This document shows positions 53,046 through 62,003 of a DNA stretch of 64,000 nt, piece after piece. The notes beneath the pieces are model-generated. The model did not search any database. It was not told the origin of the DNA and worked only from the letters and a program-made list of their open reading frames with translations. The translations under genes were made by a program, and so were the position numbers. Where the stretch lies: assembly GCA_021777755.1 (NCBI GenBank), contig JAJYDE010000016.1, positions 1-64,000 on the forward strand, given 5' to 3'. Within the stretch, counting starts at the first letter, position 1; each line of letters starts with the position of its first letter. The DNA comes from Deltaproteobacteria bacterium. GTDB lineage: Bacteria; Desulfobacterota; Syntrophobacteria; Syntrophobacterales; Syntrophobacteraceae.

Positions 53046-53636
53046 TCACCCGGCTATCCAGCCCTTTGTGATCGCATCTTCGATCATTTGCCTGGCGTAG
53101 TCCCACAGCGCGGGGGCGCCATCGGCCATAAACCGGTTTCGGGAAAACACCTGCTCTTTTCGTATCCCGTGTTTTTGCCAGGCGACCCCGTTGGACCGGA
53201 AATTGTTGAGCAGGGGCTGAAGCCTGTCGAGCGAGGCGGCAAAAAGGGCGTCGGGGGTTTTAGCCTCTTCGAATTCCCCCCAGAGGGCGCGAAACTGAGC
53301 GGCCTGCTCGGCTGGCAGAAGACTGAAAATCCTTTCCGCGGCCCTGTTTTCCCGCTCCGCTTTGTCCCTGTTTCCCTCTTCGTCATAGCAGTAGGTGTCC
53401 CCGGCGTCGATTTCCACAACATCGTGGACCAGGATCATCTTGAGGACCCGAAGGATGTCGATGGGGCCGGCGGCGTGTTCGGCAAGCACCATGGCGAAGA
53501 TCGCCAGATGCCATGAATGCTCGGCGGAGTTTTCCCGCCTCGAGCCGTCAACCAGAAGCGACTGGCGCAATACGGTCTTCAATTTGTCGATTTCGACCAA
53601 AAATTCAATCTGCCGGGCAAGACTTTGTATATCCAT
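53046..53636 (-). CDS. HD-domain phosphohydrolase, YfbR/5'-nucleotidase-like
   Basis: 196 residues. Metal-binding motifs are RRENSAEHSWHLA, LVHDVVEIDAGDT (the HD pair) and a later Asp in AASLDRLQPLLNN, the order found in YfbR-type 5'-deoxynucleotidases and the HD_3 family. It could dephosphorylate deoxynucleoside monophosphates. The ATG at 53636 follows GAAAGGTCGCC; long upstream in-frame Met codons lack this. It is co-transcribed with the downstream MFS gene. Confidence 0.88.
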   Translation of the reverse strand: MDIQSLARQIEFLVEIDKLKTVLRQSLLVDGSRRENSAEHSWHLAIFAMVLAEHAAGPIDILRVLKMILVHDVVEIDAGDTYCYDEEGNRDKAERENRAAERIFSLLPAEQAAQFRALWGEFEEAKTPDALFAASLDRLQPLLNNFRSNGVAWQKHGIRKEQVFSRNRFMADGAPALWDYARQMIEDAITKGWIAG

Positions 53637-53974
53637 GGCGACCTTTCGTAGCGTAATGTGTTTTTCACAAACCTTCATGCCAAACTCTGAAAAATTTATC
53701 CACCTCTTTTCTTCAAACCGAAGCGGGAATGGCGGAAAAGGTGAAGTTGAGTGAAAAGCGGGCGCGATTGTGCCAATAAAATGCATTGGACCAGGGGCAG
53801 AGGAAGCGATGCGTGCAAAACCCTGGGAGGTCCGGAGGGTGGATTTTTCAACTCTTGAAGGCTGCGGGGGGCCAGGTGCGGGCACGGGACTTGCAAGCCT
53901 TTGTCGTGGCGCATCGCGAAGACCACTGAGTCGGCGATATCTCCTGGACGATTTATCCGAGGTGAGCTAAGGAA
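53637..53974. other. Divergent intergenic region
   Basis: 338 bases between the leftward HD gene and the rightward NUDIX gene. It must carry both promoters, but I found no strong -35/-10 pair and no open frame with a ribosome-binding site. Confidence 0.4.
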
Positions 53975-54565
53975 ATGAAGCAAAAAACCTGGGATACCCT
54001 CTCCTCGCGGACTATTTTGGATCTTTCCCCATGGTTTTCCGTCATCCGGGACTCCATAAGGCTTCCGAGCGGCAGGACCGTCGATGATTTCTACCGGATC
54101 GAAGCTCCGGATTACGTGCTTGTGTCAGCGCAAAATCTCGAAGGAAACGTTCTTTTCGAGCGACAATTCAAACAGTGCCTAGGTCGAGTGATTTTAACCT
54201 CTCCCGCGGGAGGGGTCGAGCCGGGCGAGACCCCTCTTGAGGCTGCGCGCCGCGAGCTGATGGAGGAGACGGGATACTCGGCGAAAACATGGAAATATCT
54301 CGGCGGGTTTATGGTCGACGGGACGCGCGGAATCTGTCGTGCCCATATGTTGCTGGCAACGGGGATCGAGAAATCGGGCGAAGCGCGTCAAGACGAGATG
54401 GAACAATGCGAGATCATTTTTCTCGGCCGCGGTCAAATAAATGAAGCCATTCGAAAAGGGGAAATAGCCCTGTTGCCAGACCTGGCGTTATTGGCAATGA
54501 CTGCGAGCGATCTGTTCGCCGACCGTTTCCCGGGGGGAGTCCCCGGCAACGACGGGGCGTTGTGA
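53975..54565 (+). CDS. NUDIX hydrolase, ADP-sugar pyrophosphatase-like
   Basis: 196 residues. The Nudix box is GGVEPGETPLEAARRELMEE followed by TG, a full GX5EX7REUXEEXGU match. The N-terminal strand region and the upstream Pro-Ala (SPAGGVEPGE) resemble ADP-ribose/ADP-sugar pyrophosphatases. It would cleave a nucleoside diphosphate linked to a sugar or other group. The ATG follows CTAAGGAA at short spacing, with GAGGTGAG a little further up. It stands at the edge of the glycan locus but may be independent of it. Confidence 0.9.
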   Translation: MKQKTWDTLSSRTILDLSPWFSVIRDSIRLPSGRTVDDFYRIEAPDYVLVSAQNLEGNVLFERQFKQCLGRVILTSPAGGVEPGETPLEAARRELMEETGYSAKTWKYLGGFMVDGTRGICRAHMLLATGIEKSGEARQDEMEQCEIIFLGRGQINEAIRKGEIALLPDLALLAMTASDLFADRFPGGVPGNDGAL

Positions 54566-54719
54566 GGAGAAGCCCTCCTGGATGCCAAAGCAGAAAGAAT
54601 CAGTCCCTCCATGAATGCAATTCCGCAATTAATTCGGGCTATCATGGGACTAGAGGGTCAAGCCGGCAATTCACTTACAGGTGGCCGCATAAAACAGGCA
54701 GCCCAAAAGGAGAGTGTTC

Positions 54720-55946
54720 ATGCTGTCCGCTTTAGCTGAAAACCCGTTGGTCTCGATAATGATAAATTGCAAGAACGGAAAACCATCGATTCGCCGGAGT
54801 ATTGAAGGTGTGCTGGCCCAGAGCTACCCCCGGGTGGAGTTGGTGTTCCAGGACGGGGGATCAACGGATGGAACCATCGATATCGTGCTCGAATACATGG
54901 AGAGCCATCCCGGGCGTATCCGACTCAATCGCGAACCGGATTCCTGTGCGGAAGAAGGTTTCTTTCGTGGTTTGAAGGCCTGCCGGGGAGATATTATAGC
55001 GGTTTCCTGCTCGGATGAAGAACTACTGCCCCATGCCGCGGCCCTGGCGGTCGAGCGGTTTGGGGCCCATCCCGGAATCGGAGCAACTTATGGTGATGTG
55101 TATGTGACCGATCTTGAAGGAAGAATTACTGATACATGGACAGCTCGGCCCTTTTCCCTGGATGCCTTTCTTCGGCGAGAGTGTGATCCTCCCTTCGCTT
55201 CAAGCTTCTTTCGAAAAGAGGCAATGATAGAAGCCGGACTGTTCGAACGAAAATGGGATTGGTCCATCGGAGAGTTTGAACTTTGGCTAAGGATAGGGAT
55301 GAAATATCCGATTGACTATATCCCCGGAGTTTTAGCCAAATACGCATGGCATAGCAACTCCTGTAGTTATAAAGGGTTCTTGGATGACGAAACATTCGTA
55401 GCACGCCGAAAAGCTTTCTTCGAACGTTTTTTCGATGAACCCGATCTCCCGGAATCAATACGGGCGTTGAAGCAACAGGCGTTTGCCGGGCTTCACCTGT
55501 TTATAGCAAAGGTGCTCAGCTCATTGAATGAAGACTCGAAAGCACATGCGCAACTTGTGAAATCATTGGAATATATACCGAATGGCCAACAGATGTATGA
55601 ACTGATGCGGAGGCTGCCGGCATGGAACATCGAAATGCTCCGCAAGCATATAGCTTCTCATCTTGCCGACCTGCCGCCCAGAAGAATTGTTTGCTATGGG
55701 GCCGGCAACGATTTCACACGATTGCTTGCTTCAGGTGTTTTTTCCGACCATACAGTGGTCGCCGTTATCGACAACTTCCGTCCGGAGGGTGATCTCGTGG
55801 AAGACGTGCCAGTGGTGCGAGAACACGACCTCGCTAAAATCGAACACAATCTCATAGTAGTCACCTCCTCGAAGTGGGCTCGCGAATTGCGAACAGCCGC
55901 CACCAACTGGTCCATGAACCACACGCGCTACATTCCGGTGATATGA
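54720..55946 (+). CDS. Family 2 glycosyltransferase fused to a C-terminal Rossmann-like domain
   Basis: 408 residues from ATG at 54720 (AGGAGAGTGTTC upstream). The GT-A domain (about 8-220) shows SIMINCKNGKPSIRRSIEGV, DGGSTDGT (nucleotide-binding Asp) and a DVYVTD segment. A helical linker leads to residues ~325-408, where RIVCYGAGNDFTRLL, VVAVIDN, VPVVREHDL and LIVVTSSKWA resemble the Rossmann domain seen in many carbohydrate-cluster proteins. It probably adds a sugar to a surface glycan. Composition is more AT-rich than most upstream genes. Confidence 0.88.
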   Translation: MLSALAENPLVSIMINCKNGKPSIRRSIEGVLAQSYPRVELVFQDGGSTDGTIDIVLEYMESHPGRIRLNREPDSCAEEGFFRGLKACRGDIIAVSCSDEELLPHAAALAVERFGAHPGIGATYGDVYVTDLEGRITDTWTARPFSLDAFLRRECDPPFASSFFRKEAMIEAGLFERKWDWSIGEFELWLRIGMKYPIDYIPGVLAKYAWHSNSCSYKGFLDDETFVARRKAFFERFFDEPDLPESIRALKQQAFAGLHLFIAKVLSSLNEDSKAHAQLVKSLEYIPNGQQMYELMRRLPAWNIEMLRKHIASHLADLPPRRIVCYGAGNDFTRLLASGVFSDHTVVAVIDNFRPEGDLVEDVPVVREHDLAKIEHNLIVVTSSKWARELRTAATNWSMNHTRYIPVI

Positions 55947-56289
55947 TTTCGAGGCGACTATTTTGCGTAGCGGTAAAAAGGCGCCCCGGGGCCGGCGCGG
56001 AAGGTCCGAAGCGACAGAATCGGACGGAGCGTCCAGGTTTAACGTCAAACTGATGACCCGCGAAGGTTTATGGCATGGTCAAGACGGTGACACGCTCTGG
56101 CGCAAGACTTTGGCGTCCACACAGATGAAGAACCGCCGCGGGGCCGGGGAGCGAAGTGGGGTGCATGGAGCCAACCCTTATCTGACGACGGTCGAAGGGG
56201 TGGCATAAATGTTGCTTTTTTAGCCCACAGCTTTCGGCCACGGCAATCAGTCAATAATCAAACTGCGTTGGACGAGGGAAACAATTCTT
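55947..56289 (+). promoter_or_regulatory. Upstream region of the glycan genes
   Basis: No supported gene. The first 250 bases are GC-rich and featureless apart from short open frames without start signals; they could hold activator sites for the sigma-54-type promoter at its 3' end. The ATG at 56290 is reached after GAGGGAAACAATTCTT. Confidence 0.4.
56201..56216 (+). promoter_or_regulatory. Sigma-54 (-24/-12) promoter
   Basis: TGGCATAAATGTTGCT matches the consensus TGGCACGNNNNTTGCW at 14 of the scored positions with the invariant GG and GC exactly 10 bases apart. Transcription would start near 56228, about 60 bases before the first glycan gene. Confidence 0.6.
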
Positions 56290-57282
56290 ATGAAGATTTT
56301 TATCACCGGCATCACGGGATTTGTCGGCAGCCACCTGGCGGAATTTCTCCTGAATCTGGAAGAGGGCCACGAAATATATGGTTTGTGCCGATGGCGAAGC
56401 CCAAGGGAAAACATCGAACATATCGGAAATAGAGTAGGTCTGGTCGAAGGCGATCTGTGCGATCTGGGCAGTCTTATCCGCCATCTCAAGGCCATAAAGC
56501 CCGACATTATCTTCCACCTTGCCGCGCAAAGTTATGTGCTGACCAGCTTTAATTCACCCATCCATACCCTGTGGAATAACGTGATAGGGACGGGCAATCT
56601 TCTCGAAGCGGTGAGAATTTTGGAGATCGACCCTGTTATCCATGTTTGCTCATCCTCCGAGGTGTACGGGCAAGTCACTCAGGCCGACGTTCCCATCAGG
56701 GAATCATGCCCCTTCAAGCCGGCATCCCCTTATGCCGTGAGCAAAGTGGGGGAGGACATGGTGGCCTATCAGTACTTTGTTTCCTACGGCCTCAGAACCA
56801 TTCGCACCAGGATGTTCACCCACACGGGGCCAAGGCGAGGAGACGTTTTTGCCATGTCGGCTTTCGCCAAGCAGGTGGCGGCCGCCGAATTGGGGCTCGC
56901 TCCACCCGTCATTCATGTCGGAAACCTGCGGTCGGTGAGGACCTTTTGCGACGTGCGGGATGCTGTGCGCGCCTATTGGCTGCTTGTGAACAAATGCAAG
57001 GCCGGAGAGGTGTATAACATCGGCGGCGACAGGACATTTACCATCGGTGAAGCACTCGATCTGCTGCTCTCATTCGCCAGGCTCAAATGTGAAATCAAAG
57101 TCGAGCCCAAACTGTTGAGACCCTCAGATGTGACATTGCAAATCCCCTGCATCGACAAATTCCGCGATGAAACGGGCTGGAAACCCGAAATACCTTTCGA
57201 AAAGACTCTGAGGGACATTCTCGACTATTGGAGAAACGATCTGTCACGCCGTCCGGGAAACGTACTGAGCGTTACGCAATGA
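56290..57282 (+). CDS. SDR-type nucleotide-sugar dehydratase/epimerase, GDP-mannose 4,6-dehydratase-like
   Basis: 330 residues. The Rossmann motif is TGITGFVGSHLAE; the catalytic Ser and YxxxK are in CSSSEVYG and PASPYAVSKVGED. The insert FTHTGPRRGDVF and the C-terminal RPSDVTLQIPCIDKFRDETG resemble GDP-mannose dehydratase and GDP-6-deoxy-4-keto-mannose reductase (Rmd). It probably makes or reduces a 6-deoxy-4-keto NDP-sugar, the usual substrate for further tailoring by the following genes. It is the first gene after the sigma-54-type promoter. Confidence 0.9.
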   Translation: MKIFITGITGFVGSHLAEFLLNLEEGHEIYGLCRWRSPRENIEHIGNRVGLVEGDLCDLGSLIRHLKAIKPDIIFHLAAQSYVLTSFNSPIHTLWNNVIGTGNLLEAVRILEIDPVIHVCSSSEVYGQVTQADVPIRESCPFKPASPYAVSKVGEDMVAYQYFVSYGLRTIRTRMFTHTGPRRGDVFAMSAFAKQVAAAELGLAPPVIHVGNLRSVRTFCDVRDAVRAYWLLVNKCKAGEVYNIGGDRTFTIGEALDLLLSFARLKCEIKVEPKLLRPSDVTLQIPCIDKFRDETGWKPEIPFEKTLRDILDYWRNDLSRRPGNVLSVTQ

Positions 57283-57325
57283 ATGTTTTAGACGGGATAA
57301 CCGCCGCGGTCGGAGGAATTCGAGC

Positions 57326-58150
57326 ATGCTGATCAAGGAACTGGAACGAAAAGCCGCCGCCGTCCGACGACAGGTGTTGGAAATGGTTGTCTCGGCCAAT
57401 AAAGGCCATATCGGCGGGGCCTTTTCATGCACCGATATTCTCGTTGCGCTCTACTACGGGGGGGGGCTTCGCTGTGACGCCCTGAGGCCGGACCGGCAGG
57501 ACAGGGACCGGTTCATTTTGAGCAAGGGACATTCGGGCATAGCTCAATACGTCATCCTGGCAGACCTGGGGTTTTTCCCGGCCTCCGAGCTGGAAACCTA
57601 TGGAGCAAACCGGAGCATGCTTGGCGGTCACCCGGACAGGAACATCCCGGGGATAGAAGCCGATACCGGCTCACTGGGCCACGGACTGGCGATAGGGGCG
57701 GGGATCGCGCTCGGGGCAAAACTCGATGGCAAACATCATCTTTCGATTGTATTGCTCGGAGACGGCGAGTGTTACGAGGGATCGGTATGGGAGGCGGCAA
57801 TGTTTGCAAGTCACCACCGGCTCGGCAACCTGATCGCCATAGTGGATCGAAACCGTCAGTGCGCGACGGACTTCACGGAAAGTTGCTGCGAGATGGAGCC
57901 TTTCGCGGAGAAGTGGCGGGCTTTCAACTGGGAAACGGTGGAGGTGAACGGCCATTGTCTTGAAGAGTTGCTTGAAGTCTTCAGCACGCTAGGGCACAGA
58001 GAGTCGAATAAGCCGCTGGCCATAGTGGCTCACACCATTAAAGGCAAAGGCGCCACCTGCATGGAAAAAACGGTTGAATGCCACCACATGGTCCCCGAAG
58101 GGGAGCAGTTGTCGGCCGCGCTGGAAGAACTCGCGAGAGGATGCCGATAG
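57326..58150 (+). CDS. Transketolase N-terminal (TPP pyrophosphate-binding) subunit
   Basis: 274 residues. The thiamine diphosphate motif starts at LGDGECYEGS and ends with IVDRN (GDG...N), with KGHSGIAQY and GGHPDRN lining the active site. It is one half of a split transketolase; the other half begins directly after its stop codon. Split transketolases in glycan loci are usually not housekeeping pentose-phosphate enzymes and may transfer a two-carbon ketol unit to or from a sugar intermediate. ATG follows CGGAGGAATTCGAGC. Confidence 0.92.
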   Translation: MLIKELERKAAAVRRQVLEMVVSANKGHIGGAFSCTDILVALYYGGGLRCDALRPDRQDRDRFILSKGHSGIAQYVILADLGFFPASELETYGANRSMLGGHPDRNIPGIEADTGSLGHGLAIGAGIALGAKLDGKHHLSIVLLGDGECYEGSVWEAAMFASHHRLGNLIAIVDRNRQCATDFTESCCEMEPFAEKWRAFNWETVEVNGHCLEELLEVFSTLGHRESNKPLAIVAHTIKGKGATCMEKTVECHHMVPEGEQLSAALEELARGCR

Positions 58151-59098
58151 ATGGCCTCTGAGATCCACAATCCCCGTACCGATATCCGGGACGCTTTTTT
58201 TGACCGGTTATACGACCTTGCGGCCCAAGACAGGGACACTCTCTTCCTTACCGCCGACATGGGCGCGCTCAGCCTCGATAGATTCAAGCGCGACCTTCCG
58301 CGACAATTCATAAACGTTGGCATTTGCGAGCAGTCGCTTGTAAGCATTGCAGCCGGCTTGAGCCTCAGCGGCAAAAAAGTGTTCATCTATGCCATAACCT
58401 CATTCATAACGCAGCGGTGTTATGAACAAATCAGGATCGATCTTTGCGGCATGCGACTCCCCGTTGTCATCGTGGGCTCCGGTCCGGGAATCTGCTATGG
58501 CAGCGACGGGGGCACTCATCACGCAGTCGAGGATATTGCCCTGATGCGGGCGCTGCCAAATCTTTCCATACTCAATCCGTCGGATCCGTTATCGGCATCA
58601 GCCGCCGCGCTCATGGCCCACAAGAGCGCCAACCCCGTTTATGTGCGCCTGGATAAAGGAAAACTGCCGGCCCTGCACCGGGAAGAAGAGGACTTCTCAG
58701 AGGGACTCCGCGTACTGAAAAAAGGGCGAGATGTGATGCTCATCAGCACCGGGGTGATGGTTCATAAAGTTTTCGAACTGGCCGACGAACTCGCAAAGCA
58801 CAATATCGACGCGGGTATTATAGATTTATACAGGATAAAACCGATCAACACGGAACTGCTCCTGTCTTATTTAAACGAGTATAAGAAACTGGTGACAATC
58901 GAGGAACACATCCTCGCGGGCGGTATTGGAAGCGCGATTTGCGAAATAGTCGCCGATCACGGAATCGCAAAACCGGTCAAAAGGATTGCCATCCCAGACA
59001 TTCCATGCTCTCAATATGGCGACCGGGAGTGGATGCATCGGTACTATGGTTTGGATGTACAGACCATGGTTGGATTAATACTTCAAGATTGCCTGTAA
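58151..59098 (+). CDS. Transketolase C-terminal subunit
   Basis: 315 residues containing the pyrimidine-binding domain with INVGICEQSLVS (the catalytic Glu that activates TPP) and GICYGSDGGTHH, then the C-terminal domain (VMLISTGVMVHKVFEL, VTIEEHILAGGIGSAI). The ATG directly abuts the TAG of the N-terminal subunit, so the two are made together. The active TPP site forms only at the interface with the N-terminal partner. The enzyme is also similar to 1-deoxyxylulose-5-phosphate synthase halves, but the split and context favour transketolase. Confidence 0.92.
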   Translation: MASEIHNPRTDIRDAFFDRLYDLAAQDRDTLFLTADMGALSLDRFKRDLPRQFINVGICEQSLVSIAAGLSLSGKKVFIYAITSFITQRCYEQIRIDLCGMRLPVVIVGSGPGICYGSDGGTHHAVEDIALMRALPNLSILNPSDPLSASAAALMAHKSANPVYVRLDKGKLPALHREEEDFSEGLRVLKKGRDVMLISTGVMVHKVFELADELAKHNIDAGIIDLYRIKPINTELLLSYLNEYKKLVTIEEHILAGGIGSAICEIVADHGIAKPVKRIAIPDIPCSQYGDREWMHRYYGLDVQTMVGLILQDCL

Positions 59099-59118
59099 CA
59101 TAAAAGCGCGGATATAAA

Positions 59119-61914
59119 ATGCATAAGATCCTGATAATAGTCTTGAGGTACACCCCGTACAAGGAAAAATCGTATTACGAATTTCCTCTGGGATTGGCAT
59201 ACGTTTCCGCATCTTTGAAAAAAGCCGGCCATTTTATCCGGGTGCTGAATTTGAACCATCACGACGGCACTCAATTCGATCTGATAAAATCGGCGCTAGC
59301 CGACGGGGACATTAAATATGTTCTATTGGGCGGCCTGTCCGCGCACTACAGACAACTTAAAAGCATTGTGAACGATGTCAGGAGCGTCCGCGATGATGTG
59401 GTGGTGATTGTGGGCGGCGGGGTCGTTACATCCACTCCCGAGCTTATGTACGATCACCTCGGCCCCGATTGCATTGTGCTTGGCGAAGGCGAATCAACAA
59501 TTGTGGAATTGGTGAACGAACTCGACAATGGCGGGAGGCACTTGGGAGACGTTAGGGGAATAGGCTATCGGAACGGTTCCGGAAATTTCGTAACAACCCC
59601 GCCCCGCGCTCCGATAATGGATCTCGACGCTTTGCCATGGCCCGACCTGGAAGGCTTCGAGTTTGAAACATACCTCGACATGCAAAGGCCAAACGACAGC
59701 CTTTATCTCTACATTAACGACAAACCTCGTTTCTACCCGATAATTTCGAGCCGAGGATGCCCCTATAATTGCACTTTCTGCTATCACCCCCTGGGCCAAA
59801 AGTACAGGAGCCGCTCGGTCGACAATTTCATCGGTGAAGTGGAATATGTCTGCGAAAAGTACAACGTGAACAACCTGGCCATCTTTGACGAGCTTATATC
59901 CGCGGACAGGAATCGGCTCTTCGAAATTTGCGAGCGCTTGAGCGCCATGCCCCGCAAGCTGAACTGGATGTGTCAACTGCGCGTGGACAAAGTCGACGAG
60001 GAAATGCTCGAAACAATGAAGGCTGCGGGCTGTTTTATTATCAGCTACGGTTTTGAAAGCGCCAATGACGATGTGCTCAAAAGCATGAACAAACACATCA
60101 CAAAAGCGCAGATTCAAAGGGCGATGGAACTTACCAGAAAAGCGGGGATAGGAATTCAGGGCTACTTCATTTTTGGAGATCCTTGCGAGACTCGCGAAAC
60201 GGCCCGTGAGACCCTCGATTTTTGGAAACAGCACCAAAGCTACCACATTACCATGGGCTACATCCGGCCATATCCTGGTTCCGTGCTTTGGAAGAGCGCA
60301 ATATCGTCGGGAAATATGAGGACGGCTTCCCAACAGCTCGAATTTCTCGATAGTTGCATATCGGCGCCCCCGAATTTGACCAAGATGAATGAGGCGGAGT
60401 GGTTCGAGTTGCAAAAAGATGTACAGAAGGCAATAATAACAAATGATCATTTCGGAGAATTGGTGGCTTCGAAGAAGAACGCTCCCAATGACTACTCCAT
60501 AACAATTCGGTGCCCGCATTGCATGGAGACCGTAACCTATAATAATTTTCATCAGAGAATCCTGGGTCCATTCAAAATAGCGTGCAGGAAGTGCCACCAG
60601 GCGATGAATATGACGCCGCGCGCGTTTGAAGATTCCTCCGCCGACTTTTCGAAAAACTATGAAGCCTTTCGAACTATTACTTCCGGTCGTGTGCCTGTTA
60701 GCGTAACTCCTTGCATGAATGAAGCCGAATTCGCCGCCATGGCCGACTTGTTCCTTAATGGCGCGCGTATAGTAAATTTTATGGACGCAAGCGAGGCCAA
60801 GGCGAATCGAACATATTTCGGAAAACCCGTACTAAAACGCAATATCGAAAACATTCAGTCATTGTGCGGCGGCCACTACTTTCTCATACCGCTCACTCGC
60901 TTTGCAAACAGGATACTGGATCATCTTCAAGCTTCAGGAGTGCCGAGAGACCATATCTGCCGTCTCGACGAAATCCCGCTCTGTCACCTGGAGCTGGGGC
61001 CAAAAGAGTTTGCCGATCTTTTTGATCTAAGCGTGGACGAGTTGCCGCGGCTCTGCAAGAAGGTCATAGAGGATTCGGACTTCCGCTACAGGATATTGTC
61101 CGGAGCCGAAAGAGAGAATACGATCCTGAGGGTTGTAAAGACACTCATGTCCGAAACTCTCAAAGTATCGGGACCTCACAGGCGAGACGACTGGGAAAGG
61201 GGTTGGACGGAGAATCTTGAAAGCTTTGTTTCCCATGGGCTTGATGTGAATGAATTGATTCCGAAATTTGTTAGAAAAAAAGAAGTGGTGAGGTACAAAG
61301 GCAATTTCATACTTCCTGCCGACTCGAATTTTGAAACCAATTTCGTAAGAGTGCTGCGAAATTATCTTTTCTCCAAATATTTTAAAGATGCCACGAAGGT
61401 TTTCGAATTCGGTTGCGGCACAGGTTTAAATCTTATTGCAATTTCCAAGCTTTATCCCGAGAAAAAACTGTATGGCCTTGATTGGTCCGAAGCTTCGTGT
61501 GAAATCGTCGATAAATTGTCAAGTAAATTGGGCTTGGACTTATCCGCCGTGAGATTCGACATGTTTTCGCCCGATTATGGTATCGAACTCGATAGTCGAA
61601 GCGCCGTGCTGACGGTGGGAGCAATGGAACAGCTCGGGACGAATTTCATGCCATTCGCCAGGTTTTTGCTCAAGAAACAACCTTCCGTTGTCATTAACAT
61701 TGAAGTCAATTATGAGGCGCATGATCGGCAATCTCTTTTCGGGTTTCTGGCCGCGGCATACATTGAGAAACGCAATTATTTGCGCGGATTCTTCGCCTAT
61801 CTGCACGACCTGGCGAATCAAGGCCTGGTTTCAGTACTGGAATCGCGACAGACATTCGGCGGGCTATATCATGACGGGTATGCTTATACGGTCTGGAAGC
61901 CCGGGAAATCGTGA
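59119..61914 (+). CDS. B12-binding radical SAM protein fused to zinc ribbon, Rossmann-like and SAM-methyltransferase domains
   Basis: 931 residues. Residues 1-150 are a B12-binding-like Rossmann domain (FPLGLAYVSASLKKAG, VVIVGGGV, VLGEGEST) without the DxHxxG His, as in class B radical SAM methylases. The radical SAM cluster is SSRGCPYNCTFC (C214, C218, C221). A zinc ribbon follows with C465, C468, C489 and C492. Residues ~520-620 look like a degenerate Rossmann domain (RIVNFMDAS, GKPVLKRNI, GHYFLIPLTRF). Residues ~755-930 are a class I methyltransferase with motif I VFEFGCGTGLNL and acidic LYGLDWSEA. The combination suggests methylation of an unreactive carbon plus a second methyl transfer on the same substrate. 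The ribosome-binding site is weak. Confidence 0.85.
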   Translation: MHKILIIVLRYTPYKEKSYYEFPLGLAYVSASLKKAGHFIRVLNLNHHDGTQFDLIKSALADGDIKYVLLGGLSAHYRQLKSIVNDVRSVRDDVVVIVGGGVVTSTPELMYDHLGPDCIVLGEGESTIVELVNELDNGGRHLGDVRGIGYRNGSGNFVTTPPRAPIMDLDALPWPDLEGFEFETYLDMQRPNDSLYLYINDKPRFYPIISSRGCPYNCTFCYHPLGQKYRSRSVDNFIGEVEYVCEKYNVNNLAIFDELISADRNRLFEICERLSAMPRKLNWMCQLRVDKVDEEMLETMKAAGCFIISYGFESANDDVLKSMNKHITKAQIQRAMELTRKAGIGIQGYFIFGDPCETRETARETLDFWKQHQSYHITMGYIRPYPGSVLWKSAISSGNMRTASQQLEFLDSCISAPPNLTKMNEAEWFELQKDVQKAIITNDHFGELVASKKNAPNDYSITIRCPHCMETVTYNNFHQRILGPFKIACRKCHQAMNMTPRAFEDSSADFSKNYEAFRTITSGRVPVSVTPCMNEAEFAAMADLFLNGARIVNFMDASEAKANRTYFGKPVLKRNIENIQSLCGGHYFLIPLTRFANRILDHLQASGVPRDHICRLDEIPLCHLELGPKEFADLFDLSVDELPRLCKKVIEDSDFRYRILSGAERENTILRVVKTLMSETLKVSGPHRRDDWERGWTENLESFVSHGLDVNELIPKFVRKKEVVRYKGNFILPADSNFETNFVRVLRNYLFSKYFKDATKVFEFGCGTGLNLIAISKLYPEKKLYGLDWSEASCEIVDKLSSKLGLDLSAVRFDMFSPDYGIELDSRSAVLTVGAMEQLGTNFMPFARFLLKKQPSVVINIEVNYEAHDRQSLFGFLAAAYIEKRNYLRGFFAYLHDLANQGLVSVLESRQTFGGLYHDGYAYTVWKPGKS

Positions 61915-62003
61915 AATGAGACCATTTGCTCGATCCAAGTATAAAATAGCCAGAAATATGTATAGCAGGACCAATGCTTACATCGAGATCGTATAGGCTG
62001 AAT

